From positions 1-64,000 of the forward strand of contig JAFLCB010000006.1 in assembly GCA_017302795.1 (NCBI GenBank): DNA of 64,000 nt. Direction: 5' to 3'. Below the pieces are notes generated by a model. It saw only the letters and a list, made by a program, of their open reading frames with translations, was not told the DNA's origin and made no database searches. Every line of letters starts with the position of its first letter. The first letter of the stretch is position 1. Made by a program: the position numbers and the translations under genes. The DNA comes from Deltaproteobacteria bacterium. Lineage in GTDB: Bacteria; Bdellovibrionota; Bdellovibrionia; Bdellovibrionales; JAMPXM01. Of the stretch, positions 7,881 to 16,514 are shown piece after piece.

Positions 7881-8620
7881 TTTGTGATTCCTCCCATTGT
7901 GGCGGTTCCGATCCTTGCGGCTGCGCTAATGGCGGCTTGGGGGCGAAGATCCCTGAGAAGAGAAAGACAAAAGAGTGGTGAGAAGATCTGAAGGACAAGG
8001 ACAACAATCGAAAAGATGAGGCTACTTAGGGAGCTACCTTGAAACTGTAGCCAAAGCTTGGAACCCAATAGTCCGATCACATTCCAGAGAGTTGGCCAAA
8101 GGCACATTGCTAAAATCATTGTTGAAACTTGCGAAACGCCGATCCCTCGGCCCGTTAGGTAGGCTGAGATAAAAACCAAAGGCGATGCGACTGCGAGGAG
8201 GCCAATCAGTACCGAGTAAACCGCGCGGATCACGTGATAGACGGCTAAACTTCCAAGCTCGTTTAAGAAACTGATCCAAGGGATTGCTTGGGATATCGCC
8301 GAGAAGAATTCGTCGATAGCTCCAAGCTCACGCATTTGTGATTCAACTCGAATGAGTCCTGCTAACTCACCGGTGCCACTTACGAGGATTCTGAAAGCGT
8401 GCGGGAAGATCGTAAGTGCCAAAAGCAGCGTGAGGGTTTCTTTGAAAAGCATAAAGTAGCTTTCAGCACTTTCCATTGAGACTAAGAGAAGTGCTGAGCG
8501 AACTATAAATAGAGCACCAATTAGGCCAGTCGCGGCCTTCGCAACAATGCCGAACGTATTTAAGACAGCCTCCATCATGGAAGGATCAAGAGGTGGAAAG
8601 GCCATCATGGCTGTCTCCAT
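7877..8620 (-). CDS. VirB6/TrbL-like polytopic membrane protein
   Basis: The product is 247 residues with about five to six hydrophobic segments: AATGLIGALFIVRSALLLV, ETLTLLLALTIF, AVYSVLIGLLAVASPLVFI, VSTMILAMCLWPTLWNVI and LIFSIVVLVLQIFSPLFCL. This is the profile of VirB6/TrbL, the inner membrane channel component. A second ATG at 8608 has a better spaced GGAG and may be the true start. The gene overlaps its upstream neighbour by 16 bp and the VirB8-like gene by 4 bp. Confidence 0.7.
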   Translation of the reverse strand: METAMMAFPPLDPSMMEAVLNTFGIVAKAATGLIGALFIVRSALLLVSMESAESYFMLFKETLTLLLALTIFPHAFRILVSGTGELAGLIRVESQMRELGAIDEFFSAISQAIPWISFLNELGSLAVYHVIRAVYSVLIGLLAVASPLVFISAYLTGRGIGVSQVSTMILAMCLWPTLWNVIGLLGSKLWLQFQGSSLSSLIFSIVVLVLQIFSPLFCLSLLRDLRPQAAISAAARIGTATMGGITK

Positions 8621-9222
8621 CTGCTTGCTCTTGGGATTTCAAGCCTCCGCGTTCGCACACCTTCTTCGTCCAAGACCTTCGCGATCGAGAGCTGAAACTT
8701 CGCGCGCGATTCTTTGGAATTCAGAGCCTCTTCAAACTGCATGCGCCTAATCGCCATGAGCTCGTCTAGGATCATGTATTGAAGTCTCGTCTCTTGAATT
8801 TTTAGAGCCTTCTCGCCAGCCTTGGGCCTAAAGCCCATCAAAGCCGCAAGGCGCTTCGTGGTGCGGATCATTTCTCGTAACCGACGAACCTTTGCCTGAA
8901 ACGTTTGAGCGCGCGCGAAGTCGGTCGTGACAAGGCTTGAGAGTTCTTTTCTTGAAACTCTTAAGTCACGCATTTGATTTTCAAGCGCTTCAAGTCTTCT
9001 GACTTGAGCTTCGATTTCTTGATCAGTCTCTGGTTCGATTTCAAGTTCCGATAGCAAATCAGAAACGGCGAACCCTGCATCAGCAAGTTCGTCGATCTTA
9101 TCAAGTCCGCCCATGATGCCCGAGACGGCCTGTGCGCCCGTCGCGATCGTGAAGGGATCAAACGCAAGGGCTTTGCTTCCAACAAGTACGATTAAAATTG
9201 GCCAGCTCTTACCGATAGGCAT
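8605..9222 (-). CDS. Periplasmic coiled-coil protein in the VirB5/TrbJ position
   Basis: The product is 205 residues with a signal-like N-terminus (PILIVLVGSKALA, residues 8-20) and a GAGGAGG site before the start. The rest is almost entirely helical and charged, with heptad-like segments at about 70-130. TrbJ and VirB5 proteins are secreted helical bundles that sit at the pilus tip or help pilus assembly. The assignment relies on gene position between VirB4 and VirB6 and on helix content, not on a recognised motif. Confidence 0.55.
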   Translation of the reverse strand: MPIGKSWPILIVLVGSKALAFDPFTIATGAQAVSGIMGGLDKIDELADAGFAVSDLLSELEIEPETDQEIEAQVRRLEALENQMRDLRVSRKELSSLVTTDFARAQTFQAKVRRLREMIRTTKRLAALMGFRPKAGEKALKIQETRLQYMILDELMAIRRMQFEEALNSKESRAKFQLSIAKVLDEEGVRTRRLEIPRASRWRQP

Positions 9223-11327
9223 CGGATCGCCTCCTCTGTTGAAAGTCCAGGTACGGCCTGAATCAGGTTGGTAAGTTTCATTCGATCTTGTTGAGATGAA
9301 GTCACGCGCCAGTACTCTTCTTGCGAGAGCTCAAGCCGCATGGCCTTTGCCTGCGAATCTTTTTGGTAAACGAACTCCGAAAACCTTCGGCTTTGAAACC
9401 TGAGACTCGAGAGTGTTCGCATATCTTGATCTCTTAAGCGAAAGCGCTCTTGGAATTCAGTTAAGTCGCCGTCACTAGAAAAGAGCAGCCGGTGGCCAGC
9501 ATTTTCGATAAGCGACGTATCGCCCTCAAAGACGAGATGCTTTGAAGTTTGAGCCACCAATATGACCGAGCCGCCAAACTTTCGAACGTTGGCTGAAGAG
9601 GTTTTGAAGAAATCAAAACAGCTTTCGATAAAGAACGGTGTTTCGTCGCAGATCAAAACTAGCCGAGATTCTGGCTCAAGCCACATCTCCATATTGAAGA
9701 CAGAAAGCACTGACGCCATCACGGCTCGCGCGAAGTCTTCTTCCTTGGCCTGAAAGATATCTTGAAAGTTGAAGTAGCGGAGTCTTGCAGGGGTGTAAGA
9801 AAGTCGGCTGCTAAACGGTTTCCCATAGAGGCCTCCAAGTCCCCATCTGGCGAGTAGGTGCTTTCGGGAAAAGCCAACCTTCAGCAGATCCTCAATCGAG
9901 GGGCGTTCTCTTTTCTCAAGTATTTGTTTTAGAAATTCGTCGATCTCGACTCGGACAGCTTTAGGAAGACGTCGTTCGCCATCTTCAAGAACCAAAGTCT
10001 CAACGAACGATCCCAAGATCGATCGGACGGTTTCTGATCTGTCTTCACCAACAAGTGAAAATGGATTGAGACCATTTTGAGATTGGAGATTGAGACGATA
10101 TTCTTCGCCACCCAAGAGCGCGCATTCTTTTGAGTGCGAGCCGCCAACATCAACTTTGATCACTTTGACGTAAGGATCGCGAAGGAGTGCTTCGGTCAGG
10201 CATCCAAGTAGTGCACTTTTGCCTCTCCCAGAGCTCCCAATGATCAGGGCAGTTGCGTTTTGGTTACTCCAATCGAGAAGTGAGACCTCATCGAGGCTTA
10301 AATCTCTTCGGTGTAGCACTAAAGAGCTGCTAGTCGTTGGTTTCAAACATTGGCCTGTTCGCCATACCGGTAGGAAAACGGGAAGAGTTGAGCTTACTTC
10401 CAAAAGCGGAACATGAAGCCCAATGCCTGGCAAAGTCGCCAAAAACGATGGACCAACTCCGACGGTTTCAATGATCACATCACCAAAAACGCGCAAAATC
10501 CCTGCGGCTTCGAGAAGGCTTGTGTTTAAATCGCTTTCGGTATCTCGCTCGATTGAGACGAGCATTTCGTAATCAAAAAGGTCATGACCTTGAAGCGCCG
10601 TCTTTTGAATGGTCGATTCGACGGCCTCTTGTCTAGCTAAGCTGACCTTGCCATCGCCATTCGATTGACGAAAACGTCTCCTGAGTCCGATTTGAGCGCG
10701 CTCTTTTGCGCTCTTTTGAAACTGGACCGTGAACTTATAAGGTGCAGGGAGCTTTCCCAGCACATTGCTCATCGCTTCGGTCGATAGTTCTGTACCTACA
10801 GGTTTGTAAAGTCTCACGACTCCCAGGTATCTTTGCCCTTTTAAGACATGGCTTCTGTTTAAAACCCAGGGTGCTGAGCCATTTTCAAAAAGCTCACACG
10901 TGGCAATATCGCCAAGGGGTTTAAGTTCGATGCCTGCATCACGGAAGGCTCTCGCGGCCTGCTCGATTCGAATTCTCGGTCCAAGTTCTCCGTGGCGTTG
11001 TCGGTAGACGAGTTCTAGGAAGGGGTTCCGATTTGTTTGGATGTGAACGATTGTCTCGTAATTCCGAAATCCGGTTTTCAAAAGAGCTACGCTCCGGCTC
11101 GAATCAATCCTAGGCGATTCGCCAAGCGCACACGAGGTCTCTAACTTTACGATGATACCAGCCGGAAGAGCTTGAAGTGCAGATTCAAATTTACGGTGCT
11201 CGGTTGGGCGATCACACGTCTCAATGTCGATGGATTCCATCAAACACGACGCACCAACCGCTCCGTCGGTGGTTTGCCAAATTGCAAGGTCATGATGCTT
11301 TTCGATGAGATCAAGTTTCGGGATCAT
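9192..11327 (-). CDS. VirB4/TraC-like type IV secretion ATPase
   Basis: The product is 711 residues. The N-terminal half is the beta-rich VirB4/TraC domain, and the C-terminal half is a RecA-like ATPase. Walker A is GSSGRGKSA at 364-372 (Lys370). Walker B is RLVLICDE with Asp561 and Glu562, followed by an ILVAQTSKHL motif typical of the VirB4/FtsK superfamily. It would sit at the inner membrane and power pilus biogenesis and substrate transfer. It overlaps the VirB3-like gene by 17 bp and the VirB5-position gene by 31 bp. This is the most secure marker that the operon encodes a type IV secretion system. Confidence 0.9.
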   Translation of the reverse strand: MIPKLDLIEKHHDLAIWQTTDGAVGASCLMESIDIETCDRPTEHRKFESALQALPAGIIVKLETSCALGESPRIDSSRSVALLKTGFRNYETIVHIQTNRNPFLELVYRQRHGELGPRIRIEQAARAFRDAGIELKPLGDIATCELFENGSAPWVLNRSHVLKGQRYLGVVRLYKPVGTELSTEAMSNVLGKLPAPYKFTVQFQKSAKERAQIGLRRRFRQSNGDGKVSLARQEAVESTIQKTALQGHDLFDYEMLVSIERDTESDLNTSLLEAAGILRVFGDVIIETVGVGPSFLATLPGIGLHVPLLEVSSTLPVFLPVWRTGQCLKPTTSSSLVLHRRDLSLDEVSLLDWSNQNATALIIGSSGRGKSALLGCLTEALLRDPYVKVIKVDVGGSHSKECALLGGEEYRLNLQSQNGLNPFSLVGEDRSETVRSILGSFVETLVLEDGERRLPKAVRVEIDEFLKQILEKRERPSIEDLLKVGFSRKHLLARWGLGGLYGKPFSSRLSYTPARLRYFNFQDIFQAKEEDFARAVMASVLSVFNMEMWLEPESRLVLICDETPFFIESCFDFFKTSSANVRKFGGSVILVAQTSKHLVFEGDTSLIENAGHRLLFSSDGDLTEFQERFRLRDQDMRTLSSLRFQSRRFSEFVYQKDSQAKAMRLELSQEEYWRVTSSQQDRMKLTNLIQAVPGLSTEEAIRCLSVRAGQF

Positions 11328-11583
11328 AGATCACCTTTGGAAGGATGAGAGTTTTAAAGAAGTCGCGAATGATTTTGCTTCGAAGTCTTAGGCGAATCGC
11401 GATTAGTAAATATGTCGCTAGCGCCACAACAAAAAACGACAAGAAACCTAAGCCTAATTGCTCAAGAGCCGCATGGCTTACGACGAGCAGGTAACCTAAG
11501 AAACAAAGATCAAGACTTGAGAGTCCAAGAAGTCCTGACGGCTCGTTCAAAATGCGAAGCGGAGTGCACGTGACTTCATTCAT
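11311..11583 (-). CDS. VirB3/TraL-like small membrane protein
   Basis: The product is 90 residues. A short N-terminal cytoplasmic segment with an LNEP motif near 12-15 precedes two hydrophobic helices (LDLCFLGYLLVVSHAAL and FLSFFVVALATYLLIAI), then a basic tail. Size, two helices and position between pilin and VirB4 are those of VirB3/TraL, which docks VirB4 to the membrane. It overlaps the pilin gene by 4 bp and the VirB4 gene by 17 bp. Confidence 0.7.
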   Translation of the reverse strand: MNEVTCTPLRILNEPSGLLGLSSLDLCFLGYLLVVSHAALEQLGLGFLSFFVVALATYLLIAIRLRLRSKIIRDFFKTLILPKVIYDPET

Positions 11584-11858
11584 AGCGCAGCTCCAAAGAT
11601 TCGCCCCAAAAGTCCAATGAGTGCTGGGGCACCTAGAATCGCAACTGCACCCACGAAACCACTGATCATCAGCGTGCGTCCGATCTGTGCGGCACCAAGG
11701 GCAAAAAGGATTCCCCCAAGCGTGAGGCCTATTGAAATAGCGGCGATACCGATGCGATTAAAAAAGCTCTGGGCACTTGAAGCGGCGTCAACAAGGTCAC
11801 GAGCAAGTGCAGGGTAGGCCGCAAAGGTCAAACTTAAGAAGACGAAGAATCGATTCAT
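11580..11858 (-). CDS. VirB2/TrbC-like pilin subunit
   Basis: The product is 92 residues. A signal peptide ends near YPALA (residue 19). Two hydrophobic helices follow at about 36-58 and 63-88, separated by a short polar GRT loop, which is the VirB2/TrbC pilin topology. An AAAAGGAG site precedes the ATG. The mature subunit would be about 73 residues, usual for conjugative pilins. Four-base overlaps on both sides show tight coupling. Confidence 0.75.
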   Translation of the reverse strand: MNRFFVFLSLTFAAYPALARDLVDAASSAQSFFNRIGIAAISIGLTLGGILFALGAAQIGRTLMISGFVGAVAILGAPALIGLLGRIFGAAL

Positions 11859-12340
11859 TGTGAAGCTCCTTTTGTTCGGTTCGGATTTAAGCTTGGTGGA
11901 ATGAGTTCCATGATGAGGTCTTGGTGAATGAGGCGGTTTTCACCGTCTTCAACCCATTGGTCGATTTCGCTCACACGCCAAGCCCCTGGCTGAATGAGCG
12001 AGCGATATTTGTCTGGGATCTTTGCCCCAAATGTTGCTGGTGATTCGACAATTCGTTTCGGCGCTCGCAGACGTTCGAGTTCGTCCATCGCACTCACTGC
12101 TTCGTTTCGAAGTCGCTCAGCTTCGGTCTCGGAATCCCAATGATAAAGACCAAAGACGCCTGCCCCAGCAGCAGCGATACCGCCGTAAAGTGCTGCATTT
12201 TGGTTTTTAGCCTCTGGGCGGCTTGCGCCATGAAGTGCGCCAGCAATACCGGCCGCAGCCATCGCTTGCAGAGTTTTTCCGCGATTCGTTGTGGCACAGC
12301 CGGTGAGTACGCAAATACCTAAGATTAAGACCAGCTTCAT
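11855..12340 (-). CDS. Operon lipoprotein, VirB7/TraV-like candidate
   Basis: The product is 161 residues with the lipobox VLTG before Cys15. The mature protein has a glycine/alanine-rich helix (GGIAAAGAGVFGLYHW) that could insert in a membrane, followed by a charged helical region. Lipoproteins such as VirB7 or TraV anchor the core complex in the outer membrane. Identity is suggested only by lipidation and location directly upstream of the pilin. A GGAGG site precedes the start, and there are four-base overlaps with both neighbours. Confidence 0.6.
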   Translation of the reverse strand: MKLVLILGICVLTGCATTNRGKTLQAMAAAGIAGALHGASRPEAKNQNAALYGGIAAAGAGVFGLYHWDSETEAERLRNEAVSAMDELERLRAPKRIVESPATFGAKIPDKYRSLIQPGAWRVSEIDQWVEDGENRLIHQDLIMELIPPSLNPNRTKGASQ

Positions 12341-13473
12341 CTTGAACCTCCGTTTGAAAGGATGATCTCTAAGTGCTTGGAAGTGAGAGTTCTGCTGATG
12401 GGGTTTGAATCGAGAGCCAATGAATCAGGATCTGTGACTTTAAATTCCTGAAGATCCAATTCTAAAGCTGGATCATCCTCGTCGGTTCCGATTCGAACGA
12501 ATGCATGAGTCGATCTTGGAATCGGAGAGCCAATCATGCGCTCGGGTTCTAGATGTTCGCGATATACAGCACGATCGGGCGCGCATTCCTTATCAACGCG
12601 TGTCGTGTTTGCGACTTCCTTAAAAGGTGCCGCCGCAAAGACTTTGTCCAAGTACGCGTGATTGGCAAAAAGTGAAAGCGTCGTGCTTTCGGATTGGCCG
12701 AGTTTTCCTAGCTGAGATTCGAGCGAAAACAGTTTGGGCCACTCGTCAGTTAGTTTAAGCTGCTGTTCGACCACGATTACTTCGAGCGGCAGGATCTCAG
12801 ATGAATCTCGAGACGTTTGCGAGATCACGCAGCGAAGAAAATCAAAGTCGTAGTCATGACGAGTAAGTCTTCGTTTAAGCTTTGCCTGAATTTTTGTGGG
12901 CCAGTGCAGACCGAGTTCGCCGATGACGGATCTCGAAATCTGGAATTCACCAACAAGATGGAATCCAGCCCCAGCTCCGACTTCATGAAGACTCGCATTG
13001 TTTGCAGACCGAGTGATCTCTAAGGTCCGAGGTAGTGTGCGAATGGAGAAGTTTAAGTTCTGAGTGTCAGTTTCAACTCTAACGGCGTGAATACCGTCGA
13101 CGCCGTCCTGAAGGGCGAGATCAAGACCACGAAGTGTGATCTCTTCTTGTCCTTCGATTGTGACACAGTCGAGGCGAACATTCGATTCACCGCGAACCCA
13201 AATATTGGCAACGCAGTCTCGGCTCCCGCCGATACCTAAAATGGTAAGCGTCTTTGGCGGCAAAGTAACGGGCACTCTTGCGCCGCTGGCGAGCTCACCG
13301 TTTAATGATTGAAACGTACGCTTAACTTCGCGGGGCCCGACGTCATCGACCCACTTAAAAGTAAGATCTGTCCGCGCCCCGGACACCAAAGGGACGTTTG
13401 GCGCATCGCGAAACTCGCAGCCAGTTTGACACCAACTCATTCCCAAAATGAACGCCAAGGCCCTTCTCGACAC
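12337..13473 (-). CDS. First gene of the VirB-like operon, putative lipoprotein
   Basis: The product is 378 residues. It starts at GTG 13473 behind AGGAGG. A lipobox-like QTG precedes Cys19. The mature part is rich in beta strands with several cysteines; I recognise no domain. As first gene of the operon, with signal sequence and lipidation, it may be a surface or outer-membrane component of the secretion system. Adaptation to an unusual recipient or host envelope is possible but is only inference. Confidence 0.6.
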   Translation of the reverse strand: MSRRALAFILGMSWCQTGCEFRDAPNVPLVSGARTDLTFKWVDDVGPREVKRTFQSLNGELASGARVPVTLPPKTLTILGIGGSRDCVANIWVRGESNVRLDCVTIEGQEEITLRGLDLALQDGVDGIHAVRVETDTQNLNFSIRTLPRTLEITRSANNASLHEVGAGAGFHLVGEFQISRSVIGELGLHWPTKIQAKLKRRLTRHDYDFDFLRCVISQTSRDSSEILPLEVIVVEQQLKLTDEWPKLFSLESQLGKLGQSESTTLSLFANHAYLDKVFAAAPFKEVANTTRVDKECAPDRAVYREHLEPERMIGSPIPRSTHAFVRIGTDEDDPALELDLQEFKVTDPDSLALDSNPISRTLTSKHLEIILSNGGSR

Positions 13474-13561
13474 TCCCTACCTCCTGTTTGGGTAGAGGTA
13501 ACCTATTGAAATCAATGCGGTCACAAGCTCTCGAAATTTCGCGAACGGGCCCACCGTGAAG

Positions 13562-13606
13562 ATTCAGCAATGAATTTTCAAATTCAGCCGTGAACTTTTA
13601 GGTTCA
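13562..13606. promoter_or_regulatory. Tandem operator between VirB-like operon and XRE regulator
   Basis: Two copies of ATTCAGCnnTGAAnTTT start at 13562 and 13582, exactly 20 bp apart. Each contains the small palindrome TTCA-4-TGAA. A further GTTCA at 13602-13606 forms TGAAC-6-GTTCA with the second copy. The site lies in the divergent region between the operon start at 13473 and the regulator at 13676. This fits an XRE-family repressor controlling both directions. Confidence 0.55.
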
Positions 13607-13675
13607 TTAATTTCAACTATCGAGTTGCCAAAAAGGCAGCACCTGGGCCAGTTATGTGGCTGAAAAAGAGGGCAA

Positions 13676-14005
13676 ATGCTTAGCAATCGTCTGAGTCTTT
13701 TGGTTAAGGCCAAGGGGCTCACGCAAAAGTCCATTGCAGATAAGATGGGTGTTTCTGAACAAGCACTCAGCAGGTACTTGCATGGCAAAACGGCGATTGG
13801 TGCGGACTCGCTTGAGGTTCTACTTTCGTGTCTTGGGATCAACGTCGAAAAACTTGTCGACGCCGAGATCGCAAAAGCCATGAAGTCTCAAGAGAAGCTT
13901 TCCGCCCGAAAGCGAAACTTGCTAGCGGAGCTTCAAGAGGAGCAAGTCTCGAAAGTGATGACTTGGTACTCGAAGACGAACGCAGCGGTTGCTGCTCGTA
14001 AGTAG
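13676..14005 (+). CDS. XRE-family transcriptional regulator
   Basis: The product is 109 residues. Residues about 4-60 form a lambda-repressor-like helix-turn-helix: RLSLLVKAKGLTQKSIADKM, then VSEQALSRYLHGKT and SLEVLLSCLG. The C-terminal third is a charged helix. It is divergent from the VirB-like operon and next to the tandem TTCA/TGAA repeats, so it probably represses the operon. It is followed 17 bp later by a DUF4423-like gene, likely in the same transcript. Confidence 0.85.
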   Translation: MLSNRLSLLVKAKGLTQKSIADKMGVSEQALSRYLHGKTAIGADSLEVLLSCLGINVEKLVDAEIAKAMKSQEKLSARKRNLLAELQEEQVSKVMTWYSKTNAAVAARK

Positions 14006-14022
14006 TTCGAAACGGAGGGGCC

Positions 14023-14568
14023 GTGGAAACACAACTCGTAGGCGGAGGACCGCTGAAAGAGTTCAAACGCGAAGAACTCTTGCAGCGCCTATCAGGGAGC
14101 TGGAAGGGGCGGTCCATTTTCGCACTTCTCGAAGTCCCGCGCTTTCAAAAGAATCCGCGCGAAATTGCACCAGAGCTCGGCATCACGCTCGACGAACTAT
14201 TCTTTTATCTCGATCTCCTCGAAGCCGTGTCCCTGATTCGCCGCGACGCCAACGGCGGCTACCTGCGTATGGTTGAAGCTTTGGATTTCCGAAAGCTCGG
14301 ATTAAATCGAGAAGAGAGCTTACGCAGTTTTTCATTGGTAACGGCTGAGATTTTGTCGCGTCAGTCGTTTGATGTTCCTTGTCACCATGAATCCTCCATC
14401 GTCTACTCGAACCGAGATCTCGTGAAGCAGCTGATCGGCAAAATCGGAGCTGCAATGGACGAGTTTGAACAGGCGTCAAAGAAGAGCCCCGATAAGAGCT
14501 TCCTCCTTGGCGTCACGACAGCGTTTGTTGACCTCATCGAAAGTAAAAAACTTGGGAGTGAACAATGA
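14023..14568 (+). CDS. DUF4423/TIGR02147-like protein without its N-terminal part
   Basis: The product is 181 residues. The start is GTG 14023 after CGGAGGGG. Residues 20-75 look like a winged helix (NPREIAPELGITLDELFFYL, then AVSLIRRD-GGYLRM). The remainder matches the layout of DUF4423, found in TIGR02147 proteins that are numerous in Bdellovibrio. Those are usually about 270 residues with an extra N-terminal domain, which is absent here. It is probably a regulator. The next gene starts within its last codons. Confidence 0.55.
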   Translation: METQLVGGGPLKEFKREELLQRLSGSWKGRSIFALLEVPRFQKNPREIAPELGITLDELFFYLDLLEAVSLIRRDANGGYLRMVEALDFRKLGLNREESLRSFSLVTAEILSRQSFDVPCHHESSIVYSNRDLVKQLIGKIGAAMDEFEQASKKSPDKSFLLGVTTAFVDLIESKKLGSEQ

Positions 14569-14960
14569 AACACATCATTCGCACCACAGCGTTCACACTA
14601 ATTCTCGCAAGCTCATTATTGGCAGTTGAAGCCAAAGCTGATCGCCAAGGTGGCGGCACGCTGTTCACGTCAGGTCATGTAAGCGTCGATAAGTGGATCG
14701 ACTTCGATGCACGCTTTGTTCCTGTAGCTGTGCCTGATATTAACCTCTCAGATGTGACGACGAAGCCTGTTTCTGAGTTTGTTCGGTTTAAGTCGGCGCA
14801 AGGTGATCAGGTTACGTTTGATTACACTTGGTTTGTTGGCGCCGACAAAGGCCTTGCCGAAGTCACCCTCGATAAAGCGAAAGCTAGCGAGCAGACTGCA
14901 GATCTGATCCGCGCACTCTTGGAATCGAAGGCGAAATCAAACTGGGAAGCGATTAAGTAA
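14565..14960 (+). CDS. Exported hypothetical protein
   Basis: The product is 131 residues with a classical signal peptide (TTAFTLILASSLLAVEAKA, cleavage near residue 25). The mature 105 residues have no cysteine and no recognisable motif. It overlaps the DUF4423-like gene by 4 bp (ATGA), so XRE regulator, DUF4423-like protein and this exported protein form a three-gene operon. Confidence 0.65.
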   Translation: MKHIIRTTAFTLILASSLLAVEAKADRQGGGTLFTSGHVSVDKWIDFDARFVPVAVPDINLSDVTTKPVSEFVRFKSAQGDQVTFDYTWFVGADKGLAEVTLDKAKASEQTADLIRALLESKAKSNWEAIK

Positions 14961-14974
14961 TTTAAGATGTCCCG

Positions 14975-15988
14975 CTACTTAAGACTTTCAAAAAGGTCTT
15001 GGCTTGTTTTTGGAGCCGATAGTAGGCGGGTACTTCCTTGGCCAAAGCTAAGACTTAAAATTAGGTTTCCATCGATTTCAACTATGTGTGGATCACAAAC
15101 ATGTACACCTTTCGTTCCAACAATGAATTTGTCTGTATGGGTGGTCCACGTTGTACCTCCTGGGTTTAGTCCGGCTGAAATCGTGGAAGCGGTGATGTAC
15201 CACTCTGTCCCAAAGCCTTTGTTAGGCGTGTAGGCTTGTCCATGAATAGCGAATATACCCTTTCCGGGTATATGCTTGATCCAAGGATTCCCGCCGCCTT
15301 TAACGACGTGAATCTCGCTTCGGTTTTCATCAAAACTGATTTCATCATCCACCAGGCGAGCATGTGAATAGGCAAGGCCCACTTCGCGCTGATCAGGCGT
15401 GCTGTCGCTTGATTCTACCAGCAGATGCCACGTCCCATCGTCGGCGATATCGACCGCGACATTCCAAAGTTGATGATAAATCGAAGACCGGTCTTCCGAC
15501 CTCCTAAGGACAGGTCTCCCGCCATTAATCTTCATCCACGTAAGGCCCAAATCAAGAGACTTCCAAAGGTAGACATTGCCGTCGACGGTCGCGAAATTGA
15601 AAAGCGTTTCGCCTTGACTGATGGTGTAAGGGAATCTCGCACTTTCGATCACAAGATGAGGCGACACTGTTTCTAAAAGAGTGGTTTGAAGTGGGACTCG
15701 AAACATCTTTCCGGTCCACTCGTGATCATAAAACGCTAGCAAACTTCCATCGACATTCACCAAAGAAGTTTCAACAACCGATCTATTTTTAAAGGCATGA
15801 TCTGGAATCTCTGAAAACACCGATGCTTCGCCGATAAGCTCTATGTCGGTCGGTGACGCATCTTTTGTGCACCCGCAGCCAATGGACATCAGCGACACGG
15901 CGAACGCTGTTAAAAAAAGTGAACGCCGATCTTTTGTGTTCGCCGTTTTGATAAGATTTGGGTCTGTAGGTGTCTCGCTATGTTTCAT
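14975..15988 (-). CDS. Beta-propeller (sialidase-like) lipoprotein
   Basis: The product is 337 residues from the ATG at 15988, chosen because GGAGG precedes it; an ATG 21 codons upstream does not have this. A long basic N-region with RRSLFL precedes a hydrophobic stretch and MSIG-Cys38, so it is probably a lipoprotein; the twin-arginine could indicate Tat export. The mature part has repeated blades with Trp and Asp, as in LWKSLDLGLTWMK, and resembles exo-sialidase or BNR-repeat propellers. A true BNR Asp-box is only approximate, so enzymatic activity is uncertain. Confidence 0.55.
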   Translation of the reverse strand: MKHSETPTDPNLIKTANTKDRRSLFLTAFAVSLMSIGCGCTKDASPTDIELIGEASVFSEIPDHAFKNRSVVETSLVNVDGSLLAFYDHEWTGKMFRVPLQTTLLETVSPHLVIESARFPYTISQGETLFNFATVDGNVYLWKSLDLGLTWMKINGGRPVLRRSEDRSSIYHQLWNVAVDIADDGTWHLLVESSDSTPDQREVGLAYSHARLVDDEISFDENRSEIHVVKGGGNPWIKHIPGKGIFAIHGQAYTPNKGFGTEWYITASTISAGLNPGGTTWTTHTDKFIVGTKGVHVCDPHIVEIDGNLILSLSFGQGSTRLLSAPKTSQDLFESLK

Positions 15989-16071
15989 TATGGCCTCCCG
16001 GATCGATTGATTTCGATCAGGGTGCCGAGGTGCGGTTGCAGCTGAGGTCACAGTAAAAGCGCGAAGGGGCC

Positions 16072-16096
16072 CCGTGTGTCCCTATGTGACACACGG
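16072..16096. promoter_or_regulatory. Perfect 9-bp inverted repeat, probable operator
   Basis: CCGTGTGTC (16072-16080) and GACACACGG (16088-16096) flank a 7-base spacer. The repeat lies between the lipoprotein gene starting at 15988 on the minus strand and the XRE gene starting at 16169 on the plus strand. No T-run follows on either side, so an operator for the neighbouring XRE protein is more likely than a terminator. Confidence 0.5.
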
Positions 16097-16168
16097 ACCT
16101 TTCAAGCTAAGAGAAGTCGCACTTTCATATCCCGCTTGAGGTGGTAAATTAGTTCCTCGAGGGTAAAT

Positions 16169-16498
16169 TTGGATAGAGTCATCGTGATGCGACCGAAAGA
16201 ATGGTCTATGCAGCTTGCGAAACGATTAAGAGAACTTATCAGACAGCACGATCTGACCGTGGCGAAGCTATCAAAGCGAACCTCGATTCCAGTCAACACT
16301 CTTCATAATTGGCTTTCTGGCCAACCACCCCGAAACATCGCCCAAGTAAAATCGGTGGCTGACTTTTTAAATGTCAGCGTTGACTTCCTTGTCTTCGGCA
16401 AAGAGCTAAACCTCGAACCCCAAGCCATCCCAGAACTTTTAAAATCCGGCCAGTTCGAAATCGTCCTCCGCGCCCGCGCACCAAAACGAGAGTCGTGA
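16169..16498 (+). CDS. XRE-family transcriptional regulator
   Basis: The product is 109 residues; an internal ATG at residue 7 is an alternative start. The helix-turn-helix lies at about 15-70: LRELIRQHDLTVAKLSKRT, then IPVNTLHNWLSGQPPRNIAQV and ADFLNVSVDFL. This is the Cro/CI fold with the FLNVSVDFLV ending often seen in phage-type repressors. It lies upstream of the barrel protein with a 16-bp gap, so it may be in the same transcript. The adjacent 9-bp inverted repeat is a candidate binding site. Confidence 0.82.
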   Translation: MDRVIVMRPKEWSMQLAKRLRELIRQHDLTVAKLSKRTSIPVNTLHNWLSGQPPRNIAQVKSVADFLNVSVDFLVFGKELNLEPQAIPELLKSGQFEIVLRARAPKRES

Positions 16499-16514
16499 AC
16501 AAAAGGAGCTTTCA

